Source of the DNA: Imbricaverruca yamaguchii
Taxonomy: Eukaryota > Arthropoda > Thecostraca > Neoverrucidae
Assembly: GCA_034440575.1 (NCBI GenBank)
Contig: JAOTOL010001186.1
Span: 248,001 to 312,000 of the forward strand
DNA: 64,000 nt
Reading direction: 5' to 3'
The translations under genes were made by a program, and so were the position numbers. Shown here piece after piece: positions 41,640 to 51,547 of this stretch; position 1 is the stretch's first letter, and the number at the start of each line of letters is the position of its first letter. The notes beneath the pieces are model-generated. The model was not told the origin of the DNA, made no database searches, and saw only the letters and a program-made list of their open reading frames with translations.

Positions 41640-41905
41640 TTCTTAGCACAGTCGCAGGTAAGGGGATTGCCTGCGATATGGTTGGTTATACAATATCAGT
41701 TAATAAGGATTGTAGTCTTGTATCGTTTTCGCTAAAATGGTAAAATAATAAGGAAACAGATGCACGTACGAGTGCGCTGCTGAATCAAACTTGTGTTTGA
41801 AGAACTTATAAGTTATGTCAAGAAACATCGTTTACATGGAGGATTTCTGTATCCCACTGTACTCTTTTCGACATCTCGCACGTAACGAAAAGCCATCTTA
41901 GGACG
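41640..41905 (+). repeat. Dispersed repeat family B, 3' part
   Basis: Matches 44975-45215: ATACAATATCAGTT, AATAAGGA, GTGTTTGAAGAAC/GTTTGAAAAAG, TTATAAGTT, CATCTCGCACGTAACGAAAA. The 5' half is missing. Confidence 0.6.
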
Positions 41906-41977
41906 TGTGGATGCTACCCCCAAGCCATATTTCCCGCAAGGCGCGCCTTCGTTTAACACGATTGGTGGTTCACCCAT

Positions 41978-42195
41978 CGTGGCCACGCGTGTGCGTCGCC
42001 ACACATGTCCTCCCATGTGGCGGTGTGGCACCATTACGCCACGCGTGTGCGTCGCCACACATGTCCTCCCGTGTGGCGGTGTGGCACCATTACGCCACGC
42101 GTGTGCGTCGCCACACATGTCCTCCCGTGTGGCGGTGTGGCACCATTACGCCACGCGTGTGCGTCGCCACACGTGACCTCCCGTGTAGCGTGCCC
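41978..42195 (+). repeat. 56-bp tandem array
   Basis: Just under four copies of GCCACGCGTGTGCGTCGCCA followed by CACATGTCCTCCCGTGTGGC and GGTGTGGCACCATTAC, with very few mismatches. Rich in CpG and in CACGCGTG-type palindromes. Confidence 0.92.
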
Positions 42196-42879
42196 CCGCT
42201 CTGCGCTGAGGTCTAACCAGGGTTTGATTTTCGCTTCGGAATATTGGATTTGGAGAGGAAGCTGTCGGGTATTCCAAATGGGGGAGGATAATCATCCTGT
42301 TACTCACACGAGAAGCACCTTGTACTTTCTTGTACTTTCAAGCGAGGTTCGGTGATTTTTATCGAAGAGCAACAACTTGGCAGCAATTTAGAATAGCGCC
42401 ATTCAGTCTTTCAGCAAGGAGGAGAGGATGATTTCCTCGATCTTCTGGAGGACAAAAGGCCAGGACAAGATTTGTCCAACCCTGGCTTGGCTGAGCGTTT
42501 CCTCCAGCTGCCGTGGCCGGCCATCTCGAAGCGGTCGTAAACACGGATGAATGGCAGTGGTGCCAGAGCCGCATGCGACGCAGTTACGTCCAGATGGCAC
42601 GCAGAGCTCGCTCTGCAGATCTGCACCGCGCGGATTTCCTGTGACAAGCGCCGGCGCGGTGGATCCGGGCGAACTGGAACTCGGCCGGCCTTCGGCGCAA
42701 ACACGAGCAGCTGGCTTTGCGTCCAGTTTGACGTGATTGGGTTATTTTCGTTTGTGTTTGTGTCGTCATAGTTGTCAACACACTCGGGTATATCGGGGTG
42801 CTCAAGTCGTGATAGACAAACCCGTGCGTTACATGCATCAGGCTATGTGGTAACATGATCGCGGGCGACCGACTTGATG

Positions 42880-42927
42880 ATTTATTGATTATTTGGGCTT
42901 AGGGGCGCATCAACTGCTACTGGTTGG
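42880..42927 (-). mobile_element. Mini-retroposon, 5'-truncated
   Basis: On the + strand: TTTATTGATTATTTGGGCTT, AGGGGCGCATCAACTGCTAC, TGG. It lacks the GTAGCGCCCA end. The flanks share CCGACTT only. Confidence 0.65.
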
Positions 42928-44317
42928 ACGGCCGACTTATTAATGGTGGAAAATGATGTAGGGAGCATGCCAATTTACATAATACTTCCTACCCTCCTAC
43001 GCACAGCAAGGATACTTACTTCACTCTTACCCATTATATGATAATTTTATGTTGGTACGCATGATAGCAAAGTAGGAACTCAGCAGGCATGCCCCATTTT
43101 CATTCAACAACATTGATCTAATGCTGATATCATAGATCAGTTCACCAAAAGGCAAGTATCAGAATGGTGGTCGCAGTTCATGAAGAAAAAAGACATTCTT
43201 AGTTCTTTCACTTAAATTATTTATATTAAGTCATAATCAACTTAAGATTGCTTCCGCGATTTAACATGGTGCATCTCGACTTCCCTCAATATACCCATGT
43301 CAGGGAAAATCTGAAAAAAAACTCATGTTAGCGGGCGCGAGTGAATGGTTTGAGGTGGCGCAATCGCATTGTCATATTGAAAGTATAAAACGGGTAAAAT
43401 GACTCGGCTGAATTCCAGACCAATAGACTATCGGTGATAGCTGGAGTTAAGTGCATTCACATGTTCTCATTTATGATCCCTATGCCCCTCTTCCACCATC
43501 ATCTAACGGGCAGGTTTGTTAGGGATTCTGATTATGCCGAAGATGGATTATGCTCAGGAATATATCTTTAAATACAATTTATCGATGTTGAAAACCCTCT
43601 AGTTATTCGCCTGGCCATTCCTAATAGTTCTCACGGTGATACGGGATGTTTGATGTTTCAGTGTGTCCAAATTGGAAAATTGAATAGAAAGCAACACATA
43701 ACAGGACACTGATTTTGATCGTATGTGAATGTATTCCCTTCAATTTCCATCTTTAACTGATCCATACCAAGTCCATCTTCCAAGTGGGAGTATTTCTTGG
43801 AAAGTATTGTACACTTGAAATTAATTTCCTTCATTTCCAGGCCTGTGTAATGCTATTGGATACCACGTGCGGACAAAGGCGCGCATGGAGTCGTGGAAGT
43901 GGATACGTGGATCGATTTCCGTCCCTGATACCTCGTCGTTATTTTCTTCCCAACTTTCACGTTTCCCAAGCAACTTCGCTCTTCATCTTCTTCAACTTGC
44001 ATCACTCCAGTTAATGCAAGCGTATTCTGGAACACTTTTAATATCGCATGGGACCGGGTAGCTTTGCAGAATGCATTATGTGCCCATTTGAAGTTAACCG
44101 AAGTTAATGCTCGCGAGCCTAGCAACACAGGCCCCTGCGCGGCGACGGAAAACCAGAGTGAGCAACATCTGTTCCGTCTGTTGGTACCGAATTAGCGTTC
44201 TTCTGGCCGTATTTCCGGATTATTTTCACCGTCAGCCACCAGTTGGGGGGGGACGTGGCGGACCGGCCGTCATGCCTACTGGCGGCGGTGGCAGTGTGTA
44301 CTGTCTGGTACCGGTAT
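42928..44317. other. Stretch without recognised gene
   Basis: Unique-looking, AT-richer DNA. No gene, tRNA or listed repeat family recognised. Confidence 0.4.
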
Positions 44318-44640
44318 CACATCTGGCTGCCACATCCGGCCGGTGTCACATCTGGCTGCCATATCCGGCCGGTGTCACATCTGACGGCCATATCCGGCCG
44401 GTAGCACATCTGGCGGCCATATCCGGCCGGTGGCACATCTGGCTGCCATATCCGGCCGGTGTCACATCTGGCGGCCATATCCGGCCGGTGGCACATCTGG
44501 CGGCCATATCCGGCCGGTGGCACATCTGGCTGCCATATCCGGCCGGTGGCACATCTGGCTGCCATATCCGGCCGGTGTCACATCTGGCTGCCATTTCCGG
44601 CCGGTGGCACATCTGGCAGCCACATCCGGCCGCGACATGT
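44318..44640 (+). repeat. 29-bp tandem array
   Basis: About 11 copies of CATATCCGGCCGGTGTCACA followed by TCTGGCTGC. Alternating GTGTC/GTGGC and GGCTGCC/GGCGGCC variants suggest local spread of subtypes. Each unit has the palindrome CCGGCCGG. Both strands stay open in several frames because the unit lacks stops. Confidence 0.95.
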
Positions 44641-44749
44641 CAGTCGGAGCTGGTGGTGCTCGGCGTACCACTCAGCACGTGTTAAATATACCTGGCCGGC
44701 GGGGGCTGAACTGACCCCAACTACCAGGACATGTCTGCACGGCGACAAG

Positions 44750-45220
44750 TTAACGGTGATAAAGCAATTCGTGAAATAGGGTGGAGTATACCACTTTCAT
44801 AACACTGGATTGACATCCTTCCCAGCGGAGTATCTGCATCGTGCTTCGTGATAAGTCGTTATGAGCTCTTCATATCTAATTTCTAACAGTATCTTGTTGA
44901 TAATTATCATGCTGCTACTTGCCATTGCAGAATATGCTGTACGAGCATCTCTCAATACAAATCCATGACTACCTATGTTGTGGTCTGTGATACAATATCA
45001 GTTGATTAGGATAGGCATTTTGTATCATTGCCGTTGAAATAATTACCCCAAAAATGTATATCTCGAAATAAAGTAATAAGGTGCACTAATGAGTACGCTG
45101 TTGGATAGAAATTCTGTTTGAAAAAGTTATGAGTTCTGTTAAGGGACATCACTTCTATGGCGAATTTCGACATCCTGTGTATTCGTTCCCACATCTCACA
45201 CCTAACGAAAAACCATCATT
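44750..45220 (+). repeat. Dispersed repeat family B, longest copy
   Basis: About 470 bp including the segments seen separately at 17826-18115 (5' half) and 41640-41905 (3' half). TTAA occurs near both ends (44750 and 45221), but I see no convincing terminal inverted repeat. Non-coding. Confidence 0.6.
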
Positions 45221-47426
45221 TTAACAGTGCAGGTTGACCTGGGCCTGGGAAACGGTGACCTAGGCCTCAAGCTCACTGTAGTGAGAAGCGCAGCCGCAGT
45301 GTTGGCTGAGACACAGTGTGTCCAAATTTGGAAATCTCGACGGAACTGACAGCTATCGGAACATAATTTCATCTGGAACCATAGTTTTCTGTCGTACGTT
45401 ACTGGCTCACATTGATTGCACCTTATAGATTGAAAATACAGACAATGCTGCCGTATACGGAAAATACAGAAAATGAAATGCACCGTCAATCTTTCCATCA
45501 ATCTCACCGTCAATCCCACCGTGGATTGCTGGTGAAATGCGGCGTCAGGTTATTGCCGGCGACGAATAGCATTGTTTGCGGGCTTTGCCTTGTTTTCATC
45601 CGGTTGTCTTCGCTGACATATGGCTGCTTGAAGTTCCTTTTTTGGACACGGATCCTCGTGGTTTGAAGACCACAAGCCCGCAGTGGCATCAGGGTGTTCG
45701 GTGGTAGCACGGTACCGTGGTATTCTAGGCCTCGGAGGTAAGTAAAAACCCATGCGACTGTCAAACGGAGAGCTCATCGTCCGCCTGGGCTTTGTCAGCT
45801 GTGCTCGAGCATTGCGAGTGTGACGCTTCCATCGATGTTGGACACACGAGCTGGGGAAGGGATCTCCCCGCACTAATGGTGCCGACTGCGATGTACGGAT
45901 GGCATTGATAGCGGGCGATAGGTGCGCGCGTTGTAGCCGAGACCCTGCACTGGCGCGGGCGGCGCGGCGCTGTGCTGCCATATATGGGGGGGGGGCGCTG
46001 CCGTCATGTCGCGGCCTGTTCTCCATGCGTGGCACGTGCTGTGTGCAGATGCTATCTTGTGTAAAAACGCGAGCGGACGTGGACGCGGATGGAGAGGCGG
46101 TCGCCCTCTGCGAACGGAGGAGTGATCCAGCGGACGAAGACCGAGAGCCAGCGATGAAATGGTGATGCCGGGGTCACCTACCCAGTTTTGCGGCTCAATT
46201 TTGCAGTAAATGGCAGGCTGATCAAGCAAATCTCATTATCTCAAATCGGAAATCTCAAAAGCAAAGAAGCGACATGGCTTCTGATTTTTCTTTCCGAGCT
46301 GTGCAGCCATGATGGGTCATTCATTAATAGGTGATGAAGAACCTGCGCTACGACAGGAGAGTTGTCCCAGCGATCAAGTGCAATAATGCTGCATTAAAGG
46401 CAAAGTACTCGATGTTTCGGCACGAGTCGAGCACCACTTGAATCGTGATGGTGGGGTGCCGAGATGTCCAGTCTAGATGCCGAGAATTAATTTATTCCAT
46501 TAATGCCCCATTAAGTCAATATTCTCCGAGGCTTCCTCGACCACTAAGCTCAGCTTTCGTGCGACGGCGAAGGGTGTGTTTATCGTGTGCATCAATTACC
46601 GCACTGCTACCAGAGGTTTCGAACTGATAGACCATTTTGCGTGTTATTACTGGCCCGATTTGAACAAAAGACTGGAGAAAACGTATGAAGTATTGCTTTA
46701 TTAGAGTGCAGTGATATTACACTCTTCCATACTCGGAACCACACCATAACCTGCCAGCAATGTCCTAAAATTACTTCACCATTAACTGTGTGGATGAAGA
46801 AAGAAGTTGCTTGGAAATAGTGAAAGATTGGAAGAAAATAAAGGGTCGCCACTTGAGATTAAAAAAGCGGAATGCCTTTCACTTCAGTCACATGCATTTT
46901 AATTTTTTTAGCAGTCGTGTGTATAATGACTGCCCACACATGTAGCAAAATGGTAAAAACCTAAGACAAGGATAAAATAGCACAATTCCATTAACTGTCA
47001 ATTTCCAGGCCACATGGTCAATTATTTTACACTGCCTGCCAGTGGGGAAAATGATATAATTTATGAAAATAAATCATATTCCTGGAAGTTCTAGCTGACA
47101 AGCATCCCAAATCCTCTCTTTCTGAGCCTGGTTGGGGCCGTGGGAGGTAGATGTGTGTGAGCGCTGTCAAGGAGATGCGAGCCAATTAGCAAGCGTGACC
47201 TGGCGCAATTGCAACGAGAGCTGAGTGCGGCTCGGGGGGGGAAGCACGTCGGGGAAATGGTGCGGATCCTCTGGCGTTGGAGATAGTCGGGAGCGGGCGG
47301 GCATGTCCTATTGAGTGTGGACTGTTACTGTGTCTGTCCCCGGCCATGCGCGTACCGCGTGCGTGTGCCCCGTGCCCGTACGAATATGCCGAATGTAAGA
47401 AGCCGCTTGACATTGTTTTCATTGTC
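45221..47426. other. Stretch without recognised gene
   Basis: Contains a GC-rich segment (45780-46160) open on both strands without a recognisable domain. The rest is plain. No RNA gene seen. Confidence 0.4.
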
Positions 47427-47440
47427 AATTCACACGAAGT

Positions 47441-47502
47441 ATTGATTGATTGATTATTTTGGCTTAAGGGCGCATCAACTGCTACTGGTTATGTAGCGCC
47501 CA
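47441..47502 (-). mobile_element. Mini-retroposon, reference copy with 14-bp target-site duplication
   Basis: 62 bp. On the - strand it starts TGGGCGCTACATAACC, passes TTGATGCGCCCTTAAGCC and ends AATAATCAATCAAT. It is flanked by perfect AATTCACACGAAGT (47427-47440 and 47503-47516). Confidence 0.9.
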
Positions 47503-47516
47503 AATTCACACGAAGT

Positions 47517-48197
47517 AAGCTTCGCCTTTAGCAAAGATGGAGCTCTTACATTTTGTTGGCGGTCGTCTCCCAAACGGCGCTATCTCGAGTACCAGTGGCC
47601 GTGTTGTAGAGCTATGCCGTTTGTACGGTTTTGAGCACGGCATGTGTAGCCGTCGCTCTTTTGTACATTTGCATTTTTGTCCAAACACCATTTCATGCAG
47701 GCCCGAGCTTCGGTTGGATATCGCAAACTAGGCGCAAACAAAGCGCGACGAAAAACATTCCGGTATTGCACAGCGGCTCCGACGTTCTGAGGGCCTTCTT
47801 GGCGGACCGCACTGATGCATCTAATCTGATCTGGCTGTGCGTCGTGTCAGACGTGAATGCTGGAACAAGCTCGTCTCCCCAGGGGAGATCCCAGGCGGGG
47901 GATTACCGGTCGCAGTGACGCTTCGGTCGATTTCATGCGCTTATGCGTCGGAAAGTAGGACGCAATGCCAATACATCGACAAACAGGGCTGTGGCAACTA
48001 ACTTTCCACCTGCGAGATCCAAAGCACTGCCATCTGCCTTAGTGATGTTGCCTTAGAGTTCGCGTTGTTAGATATCAAGGAAATATTTCGTCATTGTCAT
48101 GGCTAAAGCAACCGGCCTGGTCACTTGCGTCAGTTACAAAGCCTGGCCAAAGCTCGTTAAATATAGTGATACATATATGTATATATGTGCATGGATG
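47517..48197. other. Stretch without recognised gene
   Basis: Short open frames only, none recognised. Confidence 0.35.
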
Positions 48198-48203
48198 TGC
48201 ATA

Positions 48204-48270
<67 letters not shown>
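48198..48270. repeat. (TA)n microsatellite
   Basis: An uninterrupted TA run, preceded by imperfect TATATG repeats from 48173. Confidence 0.95.
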
Positions 48271-48274
<4 letters not shown>

Positions 48275-48609
48275 CGCATAGTCGCATTTTCTTAATCAAA
48301 GGATGCTCAACTTTTTGATGGTGTCCGTCGTGGCATCCTGAACCTTTTCAATGAACGGTCCTAAGAACGTTTTTTTGGTGAAATAATTATGGATTGCAAA
48401 TGGAGCGTTGGCGCGTTAGGCACATTTCTGTTTTGGTGTGACGTTGCCTTGTGCAGCTGTTGCTCAACTACAGCGTCATTGGCACACTGTGCTGGAAATT
48501 ATGGGCACGAAGTTACAGAATGGGCGCCACGCAAAGCGCTGAAGCAAGCTATATTTAGGATCATATGTAATGAGATTCCATGTCGCGGCAAATAAACCTG
48601 CGGAACAGT

Positions 48610-48652
48610 CTTGATAGAGGTGGGTAGGGCCCGCCTACCCACCTCTATCAAG
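48610..48652. repeat. Perfect 19-bp hairpin
   Basis: The arm CTTGATAGAGGTGGGTAGG (48610-48628) and its exact reverse complement (48634-48652) are separated by GCCCG. Confidence 0.9.
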
Positions 48653-48687
48653 GATTCATCTTGTTTGTGGCTTTGGGTGTAGAAGAC

Positions 48688-48721
48688 TATTTTGAGTGTT
48701 GGCAATTCAACACTCAAAATA
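48688..48721. repeat. Perfect 14-bp hairpin
   Basis: TATTTTGAGTGTTG (48688-48701) and CAACACTCAAAATA (48708-48721), with loop GCAATT. It lies 35 bp after the previous hairpin. Confidence 0.9.
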
Positions 48722-49352
48722 TCACGTCGAATGCCAGAGACGACTGCTGTCCCACCCTGCGTTAGCGACACCCGCTTGTAATGAATGTGCCGCCGGCATT
48801 TAACCTCTGGCTGAGGTCAGCTGGAAATGCACCGCATACTGTCGGTGACGCATAGTGGGGGGGGGGGGAAGGTCGTGACGTGCACCTGGAGGCATTGTAC
48901 AGTTATGGTCGGAACCCTGCTGTTGGATTAGGCTTGCAGACCTGGCGATGGGCTCAGAGTTATGTGCAGGTCCTAAACAACACGATCCGCTTACCGCGCA
49001 GTATTGATCCGTGAAGTCGCACGGGAAATCTCCGGATTAAGTTTCTTCACAATGACGGGCATGCGCCTATAATGTCAGTAAGGTCACCCTTCGGGTCATT
49101 GGTCTCGATTGATATCGGAAAGTTCACGGGTCTGTTGGAATACGGAACCCGGGCTCGATAGCATGTCTGAGAACTTCTGATGTAATAGGGAAACAAATAG
49201 TTTTCTGCCGAAAAAATGTTGCGCGGACGTGCTTCCGGGCGGCATGTGGCATGTCAGTGCGCCGGAGTCGGAGAGAGTCGAACTCCCCCGCACGTTGTTC
49301 GTGCGGGTGGGCGATCGAGCAGACACGTCGAACCTCATGCGCGTGCGTGGCT

Positions 49353-49665
49353 TCGCCTCGAAGCTCGCTTCCGTCTGCCCTGCTCGGCTTGACTCGCTTC
49401 CGTCCGCCTGCCCGGCTCGCCTCGAAGCTCGCTTCCGTCCGCCTGCCGACTCGGCCCGGCTTCCGTGCCTGCCGCTCGGCTTGGCCTCGCTTCCGTCCGC
49501 CTGCCCGGCTCGCCTCGAAGCTCGCTTCCGTCCGCCTGCCGGCTCGGCTTCGCCTCGAAGCTCGCTTCCGTCCGCCTGCCCGGCTCGGCTTGGCCCCGAA
49601 GCTCGCTTCCGTCCGCCTGCCGGCTCGGCTTGGCCCCGAAGCTGGCTTCCGTCCGCCTGGCCGGC
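49353..49665 (+). repeat. 35-bp GC-rich tandem array
   Basis: About eight imperfect copies of GCTTCCGTCCGCCTGCCCGG followed by CTCGCCTCGAAGCTC, with deletions in some. No stops fall in the unit, so long false open frames appear on both strands (e.g. 49096-49932 on -). Confidence 0.9.
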
Positions 49666-51090
49666 CTTACCGCGCGCTGCGGGTGCAGCAGTGGACGCCG
49701 GCCCGGCGCGGGTGCGGACCGTTCCCGGCATCCCGCGGTGACCCGCGATGGCAATCGAGCTGTGCCCGCCGGTAGCGGGCACCGCGCCGCTTCTCGGTAC
49801 GGGGACATCCGACGGCCGGCCCGGCCTAGGAGCGCATCGGTCCGCCCCTGCACACGGCGTGTGTGGGACGGCCGCCGTGTATGGTCGTCGCACTACCGGA
49901 CGCTCGCATCGCCTATGCATGAGCGAATTCACAAGCTGTTGGCTGCTATTTCCAGAGTCCTTGCCAGGTATAAGTGGGCGATTCGCGTGTCGTCCCTCTC
50001 AGAACCCGTTCGAAGCATGCATAAGCCAGCGTAGGAATGCAGACGAGGTTTCCGATGTTTCCCGCGTCGTGCTTCCTGTCCGACTGCTTGTCTGGGCATA
50101 TTTGCATCCGAACGGTGTGCTTACTTATGCTGCCGTATGTAGCCTTATGTAGCCATCGAGATAATTCCTCAGCATTTGAGATGAAGTGTATAAGCGGAAT
50201 TCGAGTCCGCGCTGATGGAGTTCTCCGATGGCTCCAATTTTCGGTTATACGTGCTGTATAGTTGTGACACTTTCTGACGTGTGTTTGCCAAACGTTCTTT
50301 CCGGTCGTGACTGGTGCGTTACGTACAGCGGCCGTTTGCCGTTTGTCGTCGGCGTCTCGCCGTCCGCGCACGAAGGTCTGTGTGTTCGAGCCTGCTGCAA
50401 ACGCAATAGTTTCCGTATTTGTAACCGGTCGACGCTCGGGTCAGGCGACGGCACGTTGCGGCACGGGCTGGAAACTCTGCCCGTATGCCATGTCTGGTTA
50501 TTCCAAGGAGAATTGTGGGATGGTTTTCTTGTGCGAGTCAAGCAAATTATGGTATGCGTATGCATAAAGGCTGGCGTGCATTATGCAAATTGTCCTTGTG
50601 GTATGCATTCGCTTCTGAGCGTCGTCCAAGAAATCGTTTATCGCATAGTAACTCAGAGAGCGCAGCAAAGCCACGAGTGAGGCCACCCGTCTGGAAAAGG
50701 AACGTTCGCCCTTTGAATCCAACTGATAGGAGCAGGAATTTTTCAGGGTGAAATTATTTCGTCTCGTACTATTCCCAATCTCAGCTGACTTGTATGTGTG
50801 TTCGAATTGCCGATTTTGCTGGAGCAGAGCGCGGTTGCGACACAGGCGACGCTGACGCGACCTCTGACGTCACATGGTCTGACGGCGGCCGGGTCTGACC
50901 AGCCGAGCATGGATTGGAGACATGTGTGCCATTGGAGCGTCGAGGTACTTTGTAGGCTTGTAGAGAACCGCTAAGTTGTATATTACTCCACGCCCTTAAG
51001 GTAACACGCAACCATGTGAGCGAGTACCCCTTATGATGCTAGGCCTCGCACACTCACGCACACACACATACACGCATTTTGTTATGCTTA
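49666..51090. other. Stretch without recognised gene
   Basis: CpG-containing DNA with several open frames on both strands, none recognised. Confidence 0.4.
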
Positions 51091-51091
51091 T

Positions 51092-51104
51092 GTTATTATT
51101 ATAT

Positions 51105-51197
<93 letters not shown>

Positions 51198-51210
51198 ATA
51201 CATACATAAA
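51092..51210. repeat. (TA)n and (GT)n microsatellite
   Basis: A long TA run to 51183, then TGTGTGTG and CATACATA-type sequence. Confidence 0.95.
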
Positions 51211-51278
51211 TGTATAAATGCATACATACATACTGCGTAGATGCATAAATACATACGTGCATGCATATATACTGACCC

Positions 51279-51335
51279 CCTTGGGCGCAAAATGACCCTA
51301 GATGTCGACGCGCCCCTAAACTCCAATCCAATCCA
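51279..51335 (+). mobile_element. Mini-retroposon just upstream of the third gene's ATG
   Basis: 57 bp: TTGGGCGCAAAATGACC, then GACGCGCCCCTAAACTCC, then AATCCAATCCA. It is flanked by a perfect 14-bp duplication, ATATATACTGACCC (51265-51278 and 51336-51349). The tail is CCAAT-type rather than AATC-type. Confidence 0.85.
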
Positions 51336-51361
51336 ATATATACTGACCCGGTCGACAGAGA

Positions 51362-51547
51362 ATGGAGTCTGAGCAGTGCGAGGCGGTGGTGCGGCCGCCG
51401 CCGCCCAGCAGCGGTCCCGGCCGACCGTCGCCCGAGCTCAGCTCGGACCTGGAACTGGACGAGGCGCAGGCGGAGGCCAACCACAGCTCCGAGGAGGAGC
51501 TCGAGGGCTTCAACTGCCGCGAACGCGAGAAGCGCAAGTGGTCACAG
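51362..51547 (+). CDS. Third gene, coding exon 1
   Basis: 62 codons, MESEQCEAVVRPPPPSSG to REREKRKWSQ, then GTCAGT. The most acidic part of the protein. GC-rich third positions set it apart from the flanking DNA. Confidence 0.65.

Noticed and set aside
45550..46035. 161-aa - strand open frame
   Set aside because: GC-rich region open on both strands, with no family resemblance and no splice context.
49096..49932. 278-codon open frame on the - strand, Arg/Pro/Ala-rich
   Set aside because: It runs through the 35-bp GC-rich array, whose unit has no stop codons. The + strand frames at 49229-49741 and 49251-49775 are equally open, so this is a repeat artefact.
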